Assembly (NCBI GenBank): GCA_032718475.1
Contig: JAUCBJ010004117.1
Location: 1 to 23,946, forward strand
Source of the DNA: Nemertoderma westbladi
Taxonomy: Eukaryota > Xenacoelomorpha > Nemertodermatida > Nemertodermatidae
DNA: 23,946 nucleotides
Direction of reading: 5' to 3'
In this document: one piece after another, positions 1 to 8,067 of the stretch
Layout: every line of letters begins with the position of its first letter
Position numbering within the stretch: position 1 is the stretch's first letter
Notes under the pieces: model-generated
Seen by the model: only the letters and a program-made list of their open reading frames with translations
Databases searched by the model: none
What the model was told of the DNA's origin: nothing
Position numbers and translations under genes: made by a program

Positions 1-28
1 TGCTTAATTAACAATAATCAATAAAATA

Positions 29-700
29 AGGCCCCCCTCACAAGGAGCAACTTGTGTCTGCAACTTGTTTCTGAAATTTGTTGCTGCACTCCCTCCCACA
101 CAAAAACGAGTTGCTGCAACTTGTTTCCGAAACTTGTTTCAGCAACTTGTCCCCCTAGCTGGACCCCCCTCACACACAGAAACTTGTTTCTGAAACTTGT
201 TGCTGGACCCCCTCACACACAGAAACTTGTTGCTGGACCGCTCACACACAGAAACTTGTTGCTGGACCCCCTCACACACAGAAACTTGTTGCTGCAACTT
301 GTTGCTGGACCCCCTCACACACAGAAACTTGTTGCTGCAACTTGTTGCTGGACCCCCTCACACACAGAAACTTGTTGCTGCAACTTGTTGCTGGACCCCC
401 TCCTCACACACATAAACTTGTTGCTGCAACTTGCTGCTGGACCCCCTCACACACAGAAACGTGTTGCTGCAACTTGTTGCTGGACCCCCTCACACACAGA
501 AACTTGTTGCTGCAACTTGCTGCTGGACCCCCTCACACACAGAAACTTCTTGCTCAAGAAAATAACAATTATTTCCAAAAAAATTGCTAATATGTCCAGT
601 CATAATAATATCTAATCACTCACATTATCAAATGTTAGCTAGCATACAAATTAAGTGTCCAACAAATGCAGAATGAAGTTGGTCCGTGTGAGGGGGGCCT
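29..700. mobile_element. MITE-like element with 18-bp terminal inverted repeats
   Basis: The left end AGGCCCCCCTCACAAGGA (29-46) is matched at 17 of 18 positions by the reverse complement of 683-700. The interior has no transposase; most of it is a 43-bp minisatellite, followed by an AT-rich tail (about 550-680). No clear target-site duplication is visible: the left flank ends AATA and the right flank begins ATCA. It is most likely a non-autonomous DNA transposon remnant. A chance pairing of C-rich and G-rich tracts is possible but less likely given the 18-bp extent. Confidence 0.5.
48..550 (+). repeat. 43-bp minisatellite
   Basis: Tandem units read roughly GGACCCCCTCACACACAGAA followed by ACTTGTTGCTGCAACTTGTTGCT; adjacent GGAC starts at 307 and 350 give a 43-bp period. 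Units are more degenerate and shorter toward the left. Because 43 is not a multiple of 3, the array stays open in three frames, so the apparent Cys/Leu-rich proteins here are artefacts. Confidence 0.9.
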
Positions 701-1339
701 ATCACACGTGAAAGTTAATAAAAAAAAACTAGACACCATTACAACCTTAAATGACATGTTATCACTAATAATTAAACTACAAACGTTCTAGAATAAATAT
801 AAAACATTCGTAAGTCCAAGGTGATATTTAAAGATCACTGCAGTACAAAAGTATTGGGAGATGTTAACTCAAATCGCACTACTGAGTTCTATAATTTTAG
901 TATTATTTTATCATAACTATATAGTTCAAGTTATACTGTACACGTTCATTATTAAATCAACGCCTTGATTAAATATAAAAACAAAGTCCGAGAACAATTT
1001 TCTAGAACAATTAACTGTTGTATATTAATTAATGAAAAAAATCTAGAACATCTTTTATATAATAGCGAAATGTTCTTAAATAAAAAAAGTGGCAATTCCA
1101 AACATTCTTAGGTGGTGAATAATTAATCGTTCCCACGTGTTTAAAATATAATCAAGATATTTTTCCAAAAAATGTTCTGGAACAAAAATATTTGTATCCT
1201 CCGCACATTCCGTTGGAGACTCAACTAAAAGTAAAACAATATTAATTTTGGATTATAAAGGACTATCTCATCCTAGAAAACAAGTTGATGGCTCTATTAT
1301 TCATCGCTGTCATGTTCCCATTCCTGTTTGTATGATGAG
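701..1339. other. AT-rich intergenic spacer
   Basis: No credible coding frame or RNA gene is visible. The stretch is AT-rich with several poly-A runs. Its only notable content is a set of TTCTAGAA-type palindromes, listed separately. Confidence 0.6.
786..1184. promoter_or_regulatory. Cluster of heat-shock-element-like palindromes
   Basis: TTCTAGAA occurs at 786-793 and 1000-1007, TCTAGAAC at about 1042-1049, and TGTTCTGGAACA at 1173-1184. Isolated GAAC and GTTC half-sites lie between them. Heat-shock factor binds inverted nGAAn pentamers, and TTCnnGAA is the core dimer site. No TATA box or downstream gene in this window can be assigned to them, and such words are easier to find by chance in AT-rich DNA. 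Confidence 0.3.
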
Positions 1340-1406
1340 CAAGGCGTACTATATACTATATCTATATGTACACCTGTATCTATCTATATGTATATAGTAC
1401 GCCTTG
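1340..1406. repeat. Perfect 17-bp-arm inverted repeat
   Basis: CAAGGCGTACTATATAC (1340-1356) is exactly complementary to GTATATAGTACGCCTTG (1390-1406), with a 33-nt loop of TATC-rich sequence. It could be a foldback element end pair or a structured RNA. No coding frame runs through it convincingly. Confidence 0.85.
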
Positions 1407-1526
1407 ATGGTGAGGTGATTGTTCAAGAAATTATAGATACTTTTTATATTATGTGGGGCGAGCCACGAAGTTGGCGGAGCCTTAGCGAATTGACACTGTT
1501 AGGGGGTGGGTCAATTTATGCAAATA

Positions 1527-1566
1527 GTTGTCGTCGTCGTCGTTGTCGTCGTCGTCGTCGTCGTTG

Positions 1567-1598
<32 letters not shown>

Positions 1599-1611
1599 GT
1601 CGTCGTCGTCG
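1527..1611 (+). repeat. (TCG)n trinucleotide microsatellite
   Basis: About 85 bp of GTC/TCG triplets with three TTG interruptions. A short version of the same tract recurs at the same phase of the next two satellite units (about 1917-1928 and 2232-2243), so this looks like expansion of a seed already present in the satellite. The poly-Arg translation is an artefact. Confidence 0.95.
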
Positions 1612-2660
1612 TTACGATTTTGACATGCTAATAACTTTGTCGGATTTAAAGCTGCCAAGTTGAAAATTTGTAGGTATCAATATGAGCAAAAGTTGAGATT
1701 TTTGAGAGACTTTCAGACACCATCAGTGCAATGGTCTCCCGCTAGAGGGCCACATGTCTAAACATTAAATGCCCTCCCATTTCTTTGCTTTTAATCCGTT
1801 TAAGCTGAAACTTGGCAGATATGTATTAGACCATTAGCTGTGACTTTCAAAGGAGGCGAATCCATCTGCAGTTCTCCAGTCTGCCGCTAGAGGGCCAAAG
1901 GTCTGAAAGTGAAATCGTTGTCGTCGTTACGATTTTGACATGCTAATAACTTTGTCGGATTTAAAGCTGCCAAGTTGAAAATTTGTAGGTATCAATATGA
2001 GCTAAAGTTGAGATTTTTGAGAGACTTTCAGACACCATCAGTGCAATGGTCTCCCGCTAGAGGGCCACATGTCTAAACATTAAATGCCCTCCCATTTCTT
2101 TGCTTTTAATCCGTTTAAGCTGAAACTTGGCAGATATGTATTAGACCATTAGCTGTGACTTTCAAAGGAGGCGAATCCATCTGCAGTTCTCCAGTCTGCC
2201 GCTAGAGGGCCAAATGTCTGAAAGTGAAATCGTTGTCGTCGTTATGATATTGACATGCTTATAACTTTGTCGAATTTAAAGCTGCCAAGTTGAAAATTTG
2301 TTTTGTTGAAAATCAGTTCAACAGTCACCCGCTATAGGACTACTTTATGCCTGAAAGTGAATAGATTCTCCCGTCTCATTGATTTTAATCAGTTTAAGCT
2401 GAATCTTGCCATATATTCTGGACCACATGCTGCGTCTTTGTGGGGGGGGGGGGGGGGGGGGGGGAGATTTAATCGGTCTGCCGCTATACGACGAAATTTC
2501 TGAAAGTGAGATCCGTCTCTCATTTCGTTATCCGTTATTCAAGATGAAACTTGGCCGATGTACGTATGTACTATTCATCCATAGGCTGTGTCTTTGTGGG
2601 GCTGGAGACCCTAATCCATCTTCAGTTCTCACTATACCGCTAGAGTCAGAAATGTCTGAA
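1611..2660 (+). repeat. ~315-bp dimeric satellite, degenerating rightward
   Basis: The word TGACATGCT recurs at 1621, 1936 and 2251, giving a 315-bp period. The first two units are nearly identical. Each unit consists of two related halves of about 145 and 170 bp: both contain a TTTAAGCTG/AAACTTGGCAG-like block and the word CCGCTAGAGGGCCA (1739, 1884, 2054, 2199). Beyond 2300, more diverged half-units continue with decayed versions of the word (2329, 2481, 2637). A run of 23 G interrupts one of them. Confidence 0.9.
2442..2464 (+). repeat. Poly-G run (23 G)
   Basis: An uninterrupted G homopolymer inside a diverged satellite half-unit, where a related copy near 2597 reads only TGTGGGGCTGG. 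The exact length is prone to sequencing error. Confidence 0.9.
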
Positions 2661-3028
2661 TAGAAATGAAAGAGGTAAAAAGTGATTAGGCGAAATCTGC
2701 TTAAAATTTGCTAATACAGTAATACTTTCGAATTAGTACTTAAATTAAATTTAAGTCACGTGCTGCGCGAAGGCCCCACTTCGTGTATTCTTATTCTTGT
2801 TACAGTATATATTTTTCAAATCAGTCAGTTATAACGTTTAACTGTGCGTCCGCGTTTCTGTAAAACCTACCTGACTCGTGAACTGCCAAACAGTTGATTT
2901 CACGAAATCAGAAGTACAACTTGAAATACTGTAGTTATAAAGATTCTGTATAATTCTGATTTGATTTTTGAACTGATATTTACGAAAGAATAAATGCATG
3001 ATTATTGATATTATTATTATAAACTTAC
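2661..3028. other. Non-coding spacer
   Basis: No coding frame or repeat is recognised. If the minus-strand exon at 3029-3166 is real, this is its downstream intron, beginning with the donor GTAAGT (reverse complement of 3023-3028). Confidence 0.5.
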
Positions 3029-3166
3029 TCCTCGCAGGTCAATGTTTTCAGCTCTAAAGCTGAATCCAGCTAATTCAGGGCATTGAAGGACCTGCATCAC
3101 ATAGGCTACGGGATTTGGAACATCTTTTAGTTCTTCGACGGCCACTGTTGGCTTGTACGGAGATAG
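3029..3166 (-). CDS. Putative internal exon of an unrecognised host gene
   Basis: On the minus strand, 138 bases (46 codons) are open between an acceptor-like TAG ending at 3167 and a perfect GTAAGT donor at 3028-3023. Both boundaries fall in the same codon phase, and the in-frame stop just upstream lies in the acceptor itself. The peptide begins LSPYKPTVAVEELKDVPNPV and ends FSFRAENIDLRG, a composition typical of a globular cytosolic protein. The upstream polypyrimidine tract is weak. I do not recognise the family, and no partner exon is visible within the window. It may be a decayed or isolated exon. Confidence 0.42.
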
Positions 3167-3190
3167 CTATTTACATACTTGTGTGTTAAG

Positions 3191-3292
3191 TAGCACTTTA
3201 CAGTGTGATGATCCGAATGGCTTTGTTACACGAACGAACGTTAGTGAGTGAGTGAAAATAAAGCCACGAGGATCAGAACACTGTAAAATACT
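3191..3292. repeat. Imperfect inverted repeat, 33-bp arms
   Basis: Bases 3191-3223 match the reverse complement of 3260-3292 at 26 of 33 positions, with a 36-nt loop. The best-paired core is TTTACAGTGT with ACACTGTAAA. It lies immediately upstream of the putative minus-strand exon. Confidence 0.7.
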
Positions 3293-3358
3293 TTGCAACA
3301 AAACAAGTATGTATGTAGTTTTATTCCAAAATGTTAACATTACGAAATGATTGTACAT

Positions 3359-3936
3359 ATATTATAAGTGATAGAAACTGTACAAATTAAATTAGTTGCT
3401 GTATAAATAAATGTTAAAATGACATAAATTATGTTATAAATAAGTTAGCTTATATTTATGGTGGCGTTTGGAGCCATGTTAATAATATAGCTACTGGTTA
3501 TTAATAGCTATACCCCGCCTACCGGTAGGTAATGCAGTAGGCTGTCAGGCAAATTTCCACCTATTGTTTACGTGGTAACCAATGACAGCGTTAAGTAATG
3601 TCCACTAAGGGGACATTACTTAACTGATAACACCAAATACAATTCTACTGTAAATGTACAGGCCAATACAATGCTGTAATGTCCTCTAAAGTTGTAAAGT
3701 GCTAAATAACAACTCGCTCTTACATACTAACGGCGTTGTGTAATGTTACAATAATTTTGGAATATAAATATTACGGTACCGGTTTTACTATTAGTAGTTA
3801 CTACAATTTCACATTAGTAAGTACTAACTGCTAGTTACTGCCCCCAATGTGTCTTCTTAAAATTGATGACCAGGTCATGCTCTTTAAAATATTGTTCACA
3901 TAAGTATAGCATGCGATGTAACGTCCCTGTATGTAA
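3359..3936. other. Non-coding spacer with palindromes
   Basis: No gene is recognised. Contents are a 12-bp palindrome CCTACCGGTAGG (3518-3529), the pair GCTGTCA/TGACAGC (3541-3547, 3583-3589) and the hairpin at 3590-3624. Confidence 0.6.
3590..3624. repeat. Perfect 14-bp-arm hairpin
   Basis: GTTAAGTAATGTCC (3590-3603) pairs exactly with GGACATTACTTAAC (3611-3624) across a 7-nt loop. No T-run or gene end lies beside it, so a terminator role is not indicated in this eukaryotic context. Confidence 0.85.
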
Positions 3937-5270
3937 GTGGTGGCCAGGCGCCAGCAGTCTGTCTGTAACTGGTCGCCAGGCGCCAGCAGTCTGTCTATAA
4001 CTGGTAGCCAGGCGCCAGCAGTCTGTCTGTAACTGGTAGCCAGGCGCCAGCAGTCTGTCTGTAACTGGTAGCCAGCAGTCTATCTGAAACTGGTAGCCAG
4101 GCGCCAGCAGTCTGTCTGTAACTGGTAGCCAGGCATGGCATCAGTCTGTCTGTAACTGGTAGCCAGGCAGCCAGCAGTCTGTCTGAAACTGGTAGCCAGG
4201 CGCCAGCAGTCTGTCTGTAGCTAGTAGCCAGGCAGCCAGCAGTCTGTCTGAAACTGGTAGCTAGGCGCCAGCAGTCTGTCTGCTGCAACTGGTAGCCAGG
4301 CGCCAGCGGTCTGTCTGTAACTGGTAGCCAGCAGCCAGCAGTCTGTCTGAAACAGGTAGCCAGGCTCCAGCAGTCTGTCTGTAACTGGTAGCCAGGCGCC
4401 AGCAGTCTGTCTGTAACTGGTTGCCAGCAGCCAGCAGTCTGCCTGTAACTGATCGCCAGGCGCCCGCAGTCTGTCTGTAACTGGTAGCAAGGCGCCAGCA
4501 GTCTGTCTGTAACTGGTAGCCAGGCGCCAGCAGTATGTCTGTAACTGGTAGCCAGGCGCCAGCAGTCTGTCTGTAACTGGTAGCCAGCAGCCAGCAGTCT
4601 GTCTGTAACTGGTAGCCAGGCGCCAGTAGTCTTTCTGTAACTATGGTAGCCAGGCGCCAGAAGTCTGTCTGTAACTGGTAGCCAGGCGCCAGCAGTCTGT
4701 CTGTAACTGGTAGCCAGCAGCCAGGAGTCTGTCTGTAACTGGTAGCCAGGCGCCAGCAGTCTATCTGTAACTGGTAGCCAGGCGCCATCGGTCTATCTGT
4801 AACTGGTAGCCAGGCGCCAGCAGTCTGTCTGTAACTGGTAACCAGGCATGGCATCAGCAGTGTGTCTGTAACTGGTAGCCAGGCGCCAGCAGTCTGTCTG
4901 TAACTGGTAGCCAGGAGCACGCAGTCTGTCTGCAACTGGTAGCCAGCAGCCAGCAGTCTGTCTGTAACTGGTAGCCAGGCGCCAGCAGTCTATCTGTAAC
5001 TGGTAGCCAGGCGCCAGCGGTCTGTCTGTAACTGGTAGCCAGGCGCCAGCAGTCTGTCTGTAACTGGTAGCCAGGCATGGCATCAGCAGTGTGTCTGTAA
5101 CTGGTAGCCATGCGCCAGAAGTCTGTCTGTAACTGGTAGCCAGGCGCCAGCAGTCTGTCTGTAACTGGTAGCCAGCAGCCAGCAGTCTGTCTGTAACTGG
5201 TAGCCAGGCGCCAGCAGTATATCTGTAACTGGTAGCCAGGCGCCAGGCAGTCTGTCTCTAACTGCTAACC
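3937..5270 (+). repeat. 32-bp minisatellite array, about 41 units
   Basis: Units of about 32 bp contain GGTAGCCAGGCGCCAGCAGT followed by CTGTCTGTAACT. A shorter variant carrying GCCAGCAGCCAGCAG and a longer variant carrying GGCATGGCATCAG recur through the array, which suggests expansion of multi-unit blocks. The period is not a multiple of 3, so long minus-strand frames rich in TDRLLAPGYQLQ-like peptides run across it in all phases; these are not genes. The array ends about 155 bp upstream of the TATA box at 5427. Confidence 0.95.
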
Positions 5271-5426
5271 ATGAGATTGTAATTTAAAGAGATAATTAAC
5301 AGACAGTGGTATCTACACTAAGGTAGTTACTAATAATTGTTCTATAATAGGTTTTAATAATTGCCGCCTTTGATTGCCTTTATGAGACTCTATTCATTGC
5401 ATAAGTAATTGCCTTTGTCAAAAGTG

Positions 5427-5463
5427 TATAAATAGGAGGAGTTTTAGGCATTAAAACCATTCT
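5427..5463 (+). promoter_or_regulatory. Core promoter of the fibrinogen-related gene (TATA + Inr)
   Basis: TATAAATAG at 5427-5435 is followed at canonical spacing by CCATTCT (5457-5463), a match to the YYANWYY initiator with the presumed start at A5459, 32 bp from the first T of the TATA box. Joining the sequence on either side of the retrotransposon through the shared CAAAG places this promoter about 61 nt upstream of the ATG now at 21769. The assignment to that gene is an inference from the target-site duplication and the shared strand. Confidence 0.6.
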
Positions 5464-5492
5464 CTATCAGAAAATTATCTTAACTTTAGTTA

Positions 5493-5497
5493 CAAAG
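5493..5497. repeat. Target-site duplication, left copy (CAAAG)
   Basis: CAAAG lies immediately before the TG of the left LTR and is repeated immediately after the CA of the right LTR at 21742-21746. A 5-bp duplication is usual for LTR retrotransposons. Confidence 0.9.
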
Positions 5498-6700
5498 TGT
5501 TCGCGCTTTCAGACCTTTAGCAGTTTAACCTGCCAAATTGGGATGTCTTCTAGATAATAAATCGACTTTAGCCTATGACGAGTATTTGATACACTACATT
5601 AGCCGAAGCCAGTCTATGCGCGACCATTCACCCGCTGGATATACCCGGGAGACTGGATTCGGAAGCTTAACCTTATTGCGGTGTAGGCCTACTGTATTAT
5701 TCGACTGATCGTAATATATAATCTCTGACAAATATTATTCACTTTCGGGAAATATTAACAGTTCCTTTAGGACGTGGCGCTCTAAATATGTAAAGAGAGT
5801 TATGACTTAAACTAGACACAACGGGATGGCTATGGATTCACGTATATAGCGCATTCTTTAGGAGATGCTTTGTTATCAGTCACAATCATACACAATACTG
5901 CACAATTCTGCACACCGATCTGCCGACCTTCACTAATTTTAGTCACATATAAAGAGAACAACAACCAATACATGTAGTGCCTATGAAATAGCATTAGATT
6001 CACTTCAAAACCACTTTAATGTAAGTCGCAATCGTTATATGTAACCGGTCTCTCTTACCTTCAGTATATCAAGAAGATTGAGGGTTTTGTAATTATTTAT
6101 CGATATTCCAAATATAATAATATTCCATCAACTGATATAATGAATAACCGACAGTAAATAGCAGTACAAATGTTAAGGTATGAATGGTTATGATATGTTA
6201 TGTTATGATTAGTTAAGTTTGTGGTTTGATAACAGATATACGTTCTATAATTAAGCATACTAATGTTGGGCTAAAGACTGAAAACACAGAGGTTCCAAAG
6301 CCGGTCTTCTGGCTGTGGACAAAATACACATACTGACTCAATTCATGAGTTTCTGTATACAACCTCCAACACAGAGTCAAAAAACGCTCTGATTGGTCGA
6401 CCGAACAAAGAAACGACAGAGAACAAAGGAAAAGCTCCACGTGCACAGATCAGCTGTTAGCAGTCGTCATAGTAACTACACTGTGTCAATAGGATTTTGG
6501 CTATTGCGACATAAGATCGCTAGTTATGTCCGCTAAAGTACACAGTTAGTTATGTCCGCTAAAGTACACATATAGAAGAAATGGCTTTTATGTCCACTAA
6601 CACACCGGTACAGTAAGGAAACGGCTTTTTATGTCCGTTAAAACACCTACAGAGTACTTTGCGGGGAAAATAACTAGTTAGATCCGCAAAAGCCTTTACA
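5498..6700 (-). repeat. 3' LTR (left), 1203 bp
   Basis: Starts TGTTCGCGC and ends CCTTTACA on the plus strand. It matches 20549-21741 with about 10 substitutions and one 10-bp indel (near 5896-5905) by hand alignment. Short open frames inside it, such as a minus-strand frame at 6213-6446, also occur in the other LTR and show no family signature, so I do not call them genes. Confidence 0.95.
6521..6650 (-). repeat. Four-copy motif in LTR U3
   Basis: TAGTTATGTCCGCTAAAGTA occurs at 6521 and 6547, and weaker copies built on TTTTATGTCC(A/G)(C/T)TAA occur near 6587 and 6629. In the element's minus orientation this is close to the start of the LTR, in U3, where repeated short motifs often bind transcription factors. 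The same block lies in the right LTR from about 21562. Enhancer function is inferred. Confidence 0.6.
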
Positions 6701-6710
6701 CCGCTCCCAG
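6701..6710 (-). other. Polypurine tract of the LTR element
   Basis: On the minus strand the bases directly before the 3' LTR read CTGGGAGCGG, a short purine-rich run abutting the TG of the LTR. This is where plus-strand priming is expected. It is shorter than many polypurine tracts. Confidence 0.5.
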
Positions 6711-6778
6711 AAAATGGGATTTAATTCTATAAAATATAAAAAATCACAGTTTCTAAAATATAAAAATACTCTAAACAG

Positions 6779-8067
6779 TTAGTTTTTCTTGCGCGGACGG
6801 CGTTTACGCAGTTTTTTGGAGGCTAGCAAGAGTCCTTTTCTCTTTGGGGCGAGCCACTTTACTAGGAGGGCCATAACTCCTGGGTGAAGGGTGCAATACA
6901 ATTACATCAGAAGGTTTAGGGTTACGGTCGATGTCTCGTCCATTTCGATATGCTTCTCCTCGAGCTGATTTTCCTCCGCTTATCGTTGGATGCGTTCGTC
7001 CAAAACTCTTGCAGAGAATAGAGTCGTCCAATATCGAGTTCGATATCTTCTTAGAGATTCTGGATTTCTTGATCGAACTGAGATAAAGTTAATTCGTTTA
7101 CAGCTTGGACTTGCTGCTGCAATTTACGTTTCTCTAAACAATTGTAGGTTCATTTTCCGATCTTTTGACGAATAGTGTCCAACGCGTTTCGTACAACTCT
7201 TTCCTCCGCTTCGGTGACAGGTTGTATCGGGTTAAACAGGGACGATGATACGGTTGAATGACGATATTAGATGTCCGCGTCCCAATCCGACTAGGTAAGA
7301 TGGGCGAATATTTAGGGAGCCCACAACCGGAGTGCCACCGACTAACTGTTCGGGTAGCACTAGATCTTTGAACAGTGAGTACAGTTCGGGAGGATCCATG
7401 ATACTATTAGGATCAAGAGTCTGAGGTCTAACTAGGGAATGAGGAGGTCTGACCGAGTATTCCGGAACTCTGATCATAGGTTTATTTAAGGATTGTTTGA
7501 ATCGAGCGAGCGTAGGTGATACATCGAACAAGTTTCGCTCGAAACTCCCGTAAATATAGCGAGTAACCGTGTTTAAAGCAACGTCTCTACGGATGTTTAT
7601 GTCTTTCCGTTTGTTGGTTGGGTCTTGGCCATTCATTGCAATAATACCAAAGACGCACGTCTTGTAGGGGAAACGCGGGTGATATTTATTCGGTTTTACA
7701 ATGTTTCTCTCAAGAATTCCAAATATACGTTGGAGTTACTGCGTTTATCCGGTTCTTTAACGTCTTCTCTTTCGAGTCGATTTCGAATAGAATTTTCGCA
7801 TTCGATTCTCAATTTATCGTTCCGACTCCGCTGGGTATGATATTTAAACAGGACCATTTCCCTTTCGGTGTCGATATCGTCCGTATCGTGTAAATCGATA
7901 GGATGGCCAGTAGTTAAGAAGTCCATATACGTACCATTACAATGCGTATAGCGAGCAGCGAATTTTCGATAGTCCAATTCATGCGTAAGTTGCTCCTGGG
8001 ACATCGGCGGTTCGATATAACGCCCATCGTCCTCCGTAGTAGTTGGACCAGCGTCGCCGCGTATCAA
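6779..8067 (-). pseudogene. Broken third ORF of the LTR element, function unknown
   Basis: Several overlapping minus-strand frames look like pieces of one protein of about 420 residues. Piece one (8067 to about 7700) begins near MSQEQLTHELDYRKFAARY. After a frame change near 7700 piece two runs to 7232 and includes NIRRDVALNTVTRYIYG. A further frame change near 7240 leads to a Gln/Leu/Glu-rich, coiled-coil-like stretch with two in-frame stops (about 7160 and 7055). The end is strongly basic (KKLRKRRPRKKN, stop at 6779-6781). It sits where an env-like gene would lie, but I see no signal peptide, membrane segment or Cys pattern, so envelope identity is not supported. I do not recognise the family. 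Confidence 0.5.

Noticed and set aside
48-550. Possible CRISPR-like array
   Set aside because: The units are contiguous head-to-tail with no unique spacers, and the DNA is clearly eukaryotic.
52-615. Plus-strand 187-codon frame rich in Cys, Leu and Thr
   Set aside because: It is the translation of a 43-bp minisatellite; the same array is open in other frames, and the protein has no domain.
1328-1663. 111-codon frame with an Arg-rich run
   Set aside because: The poly-Arg part is the TCG microsatellite, and the rest covers the hairpin and satellite with no similarity to a protein.
3995-5111. Series of long minus-strand frames with repeated TDRLLAPGYQLQ-like peptides
   Set aside because: They are produced by the 32-bp repeat array, which is open in every phase; frame use shifts with unit-length variants, so there is no selection on a protein.
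6213-6446. Minus-strand frame in the left LTR, also present in the right LTR
   Set aside because: Conservation is explained by LTR identity, and no known LTR-encoded protein signature is visible.
6779-8067. ORF3 as an envelope gene
   Set aside because: Its position fits, but no signal peptide, membrane-spanning segment, cleavage site or Cys pattern can be seen in any of the pieces.
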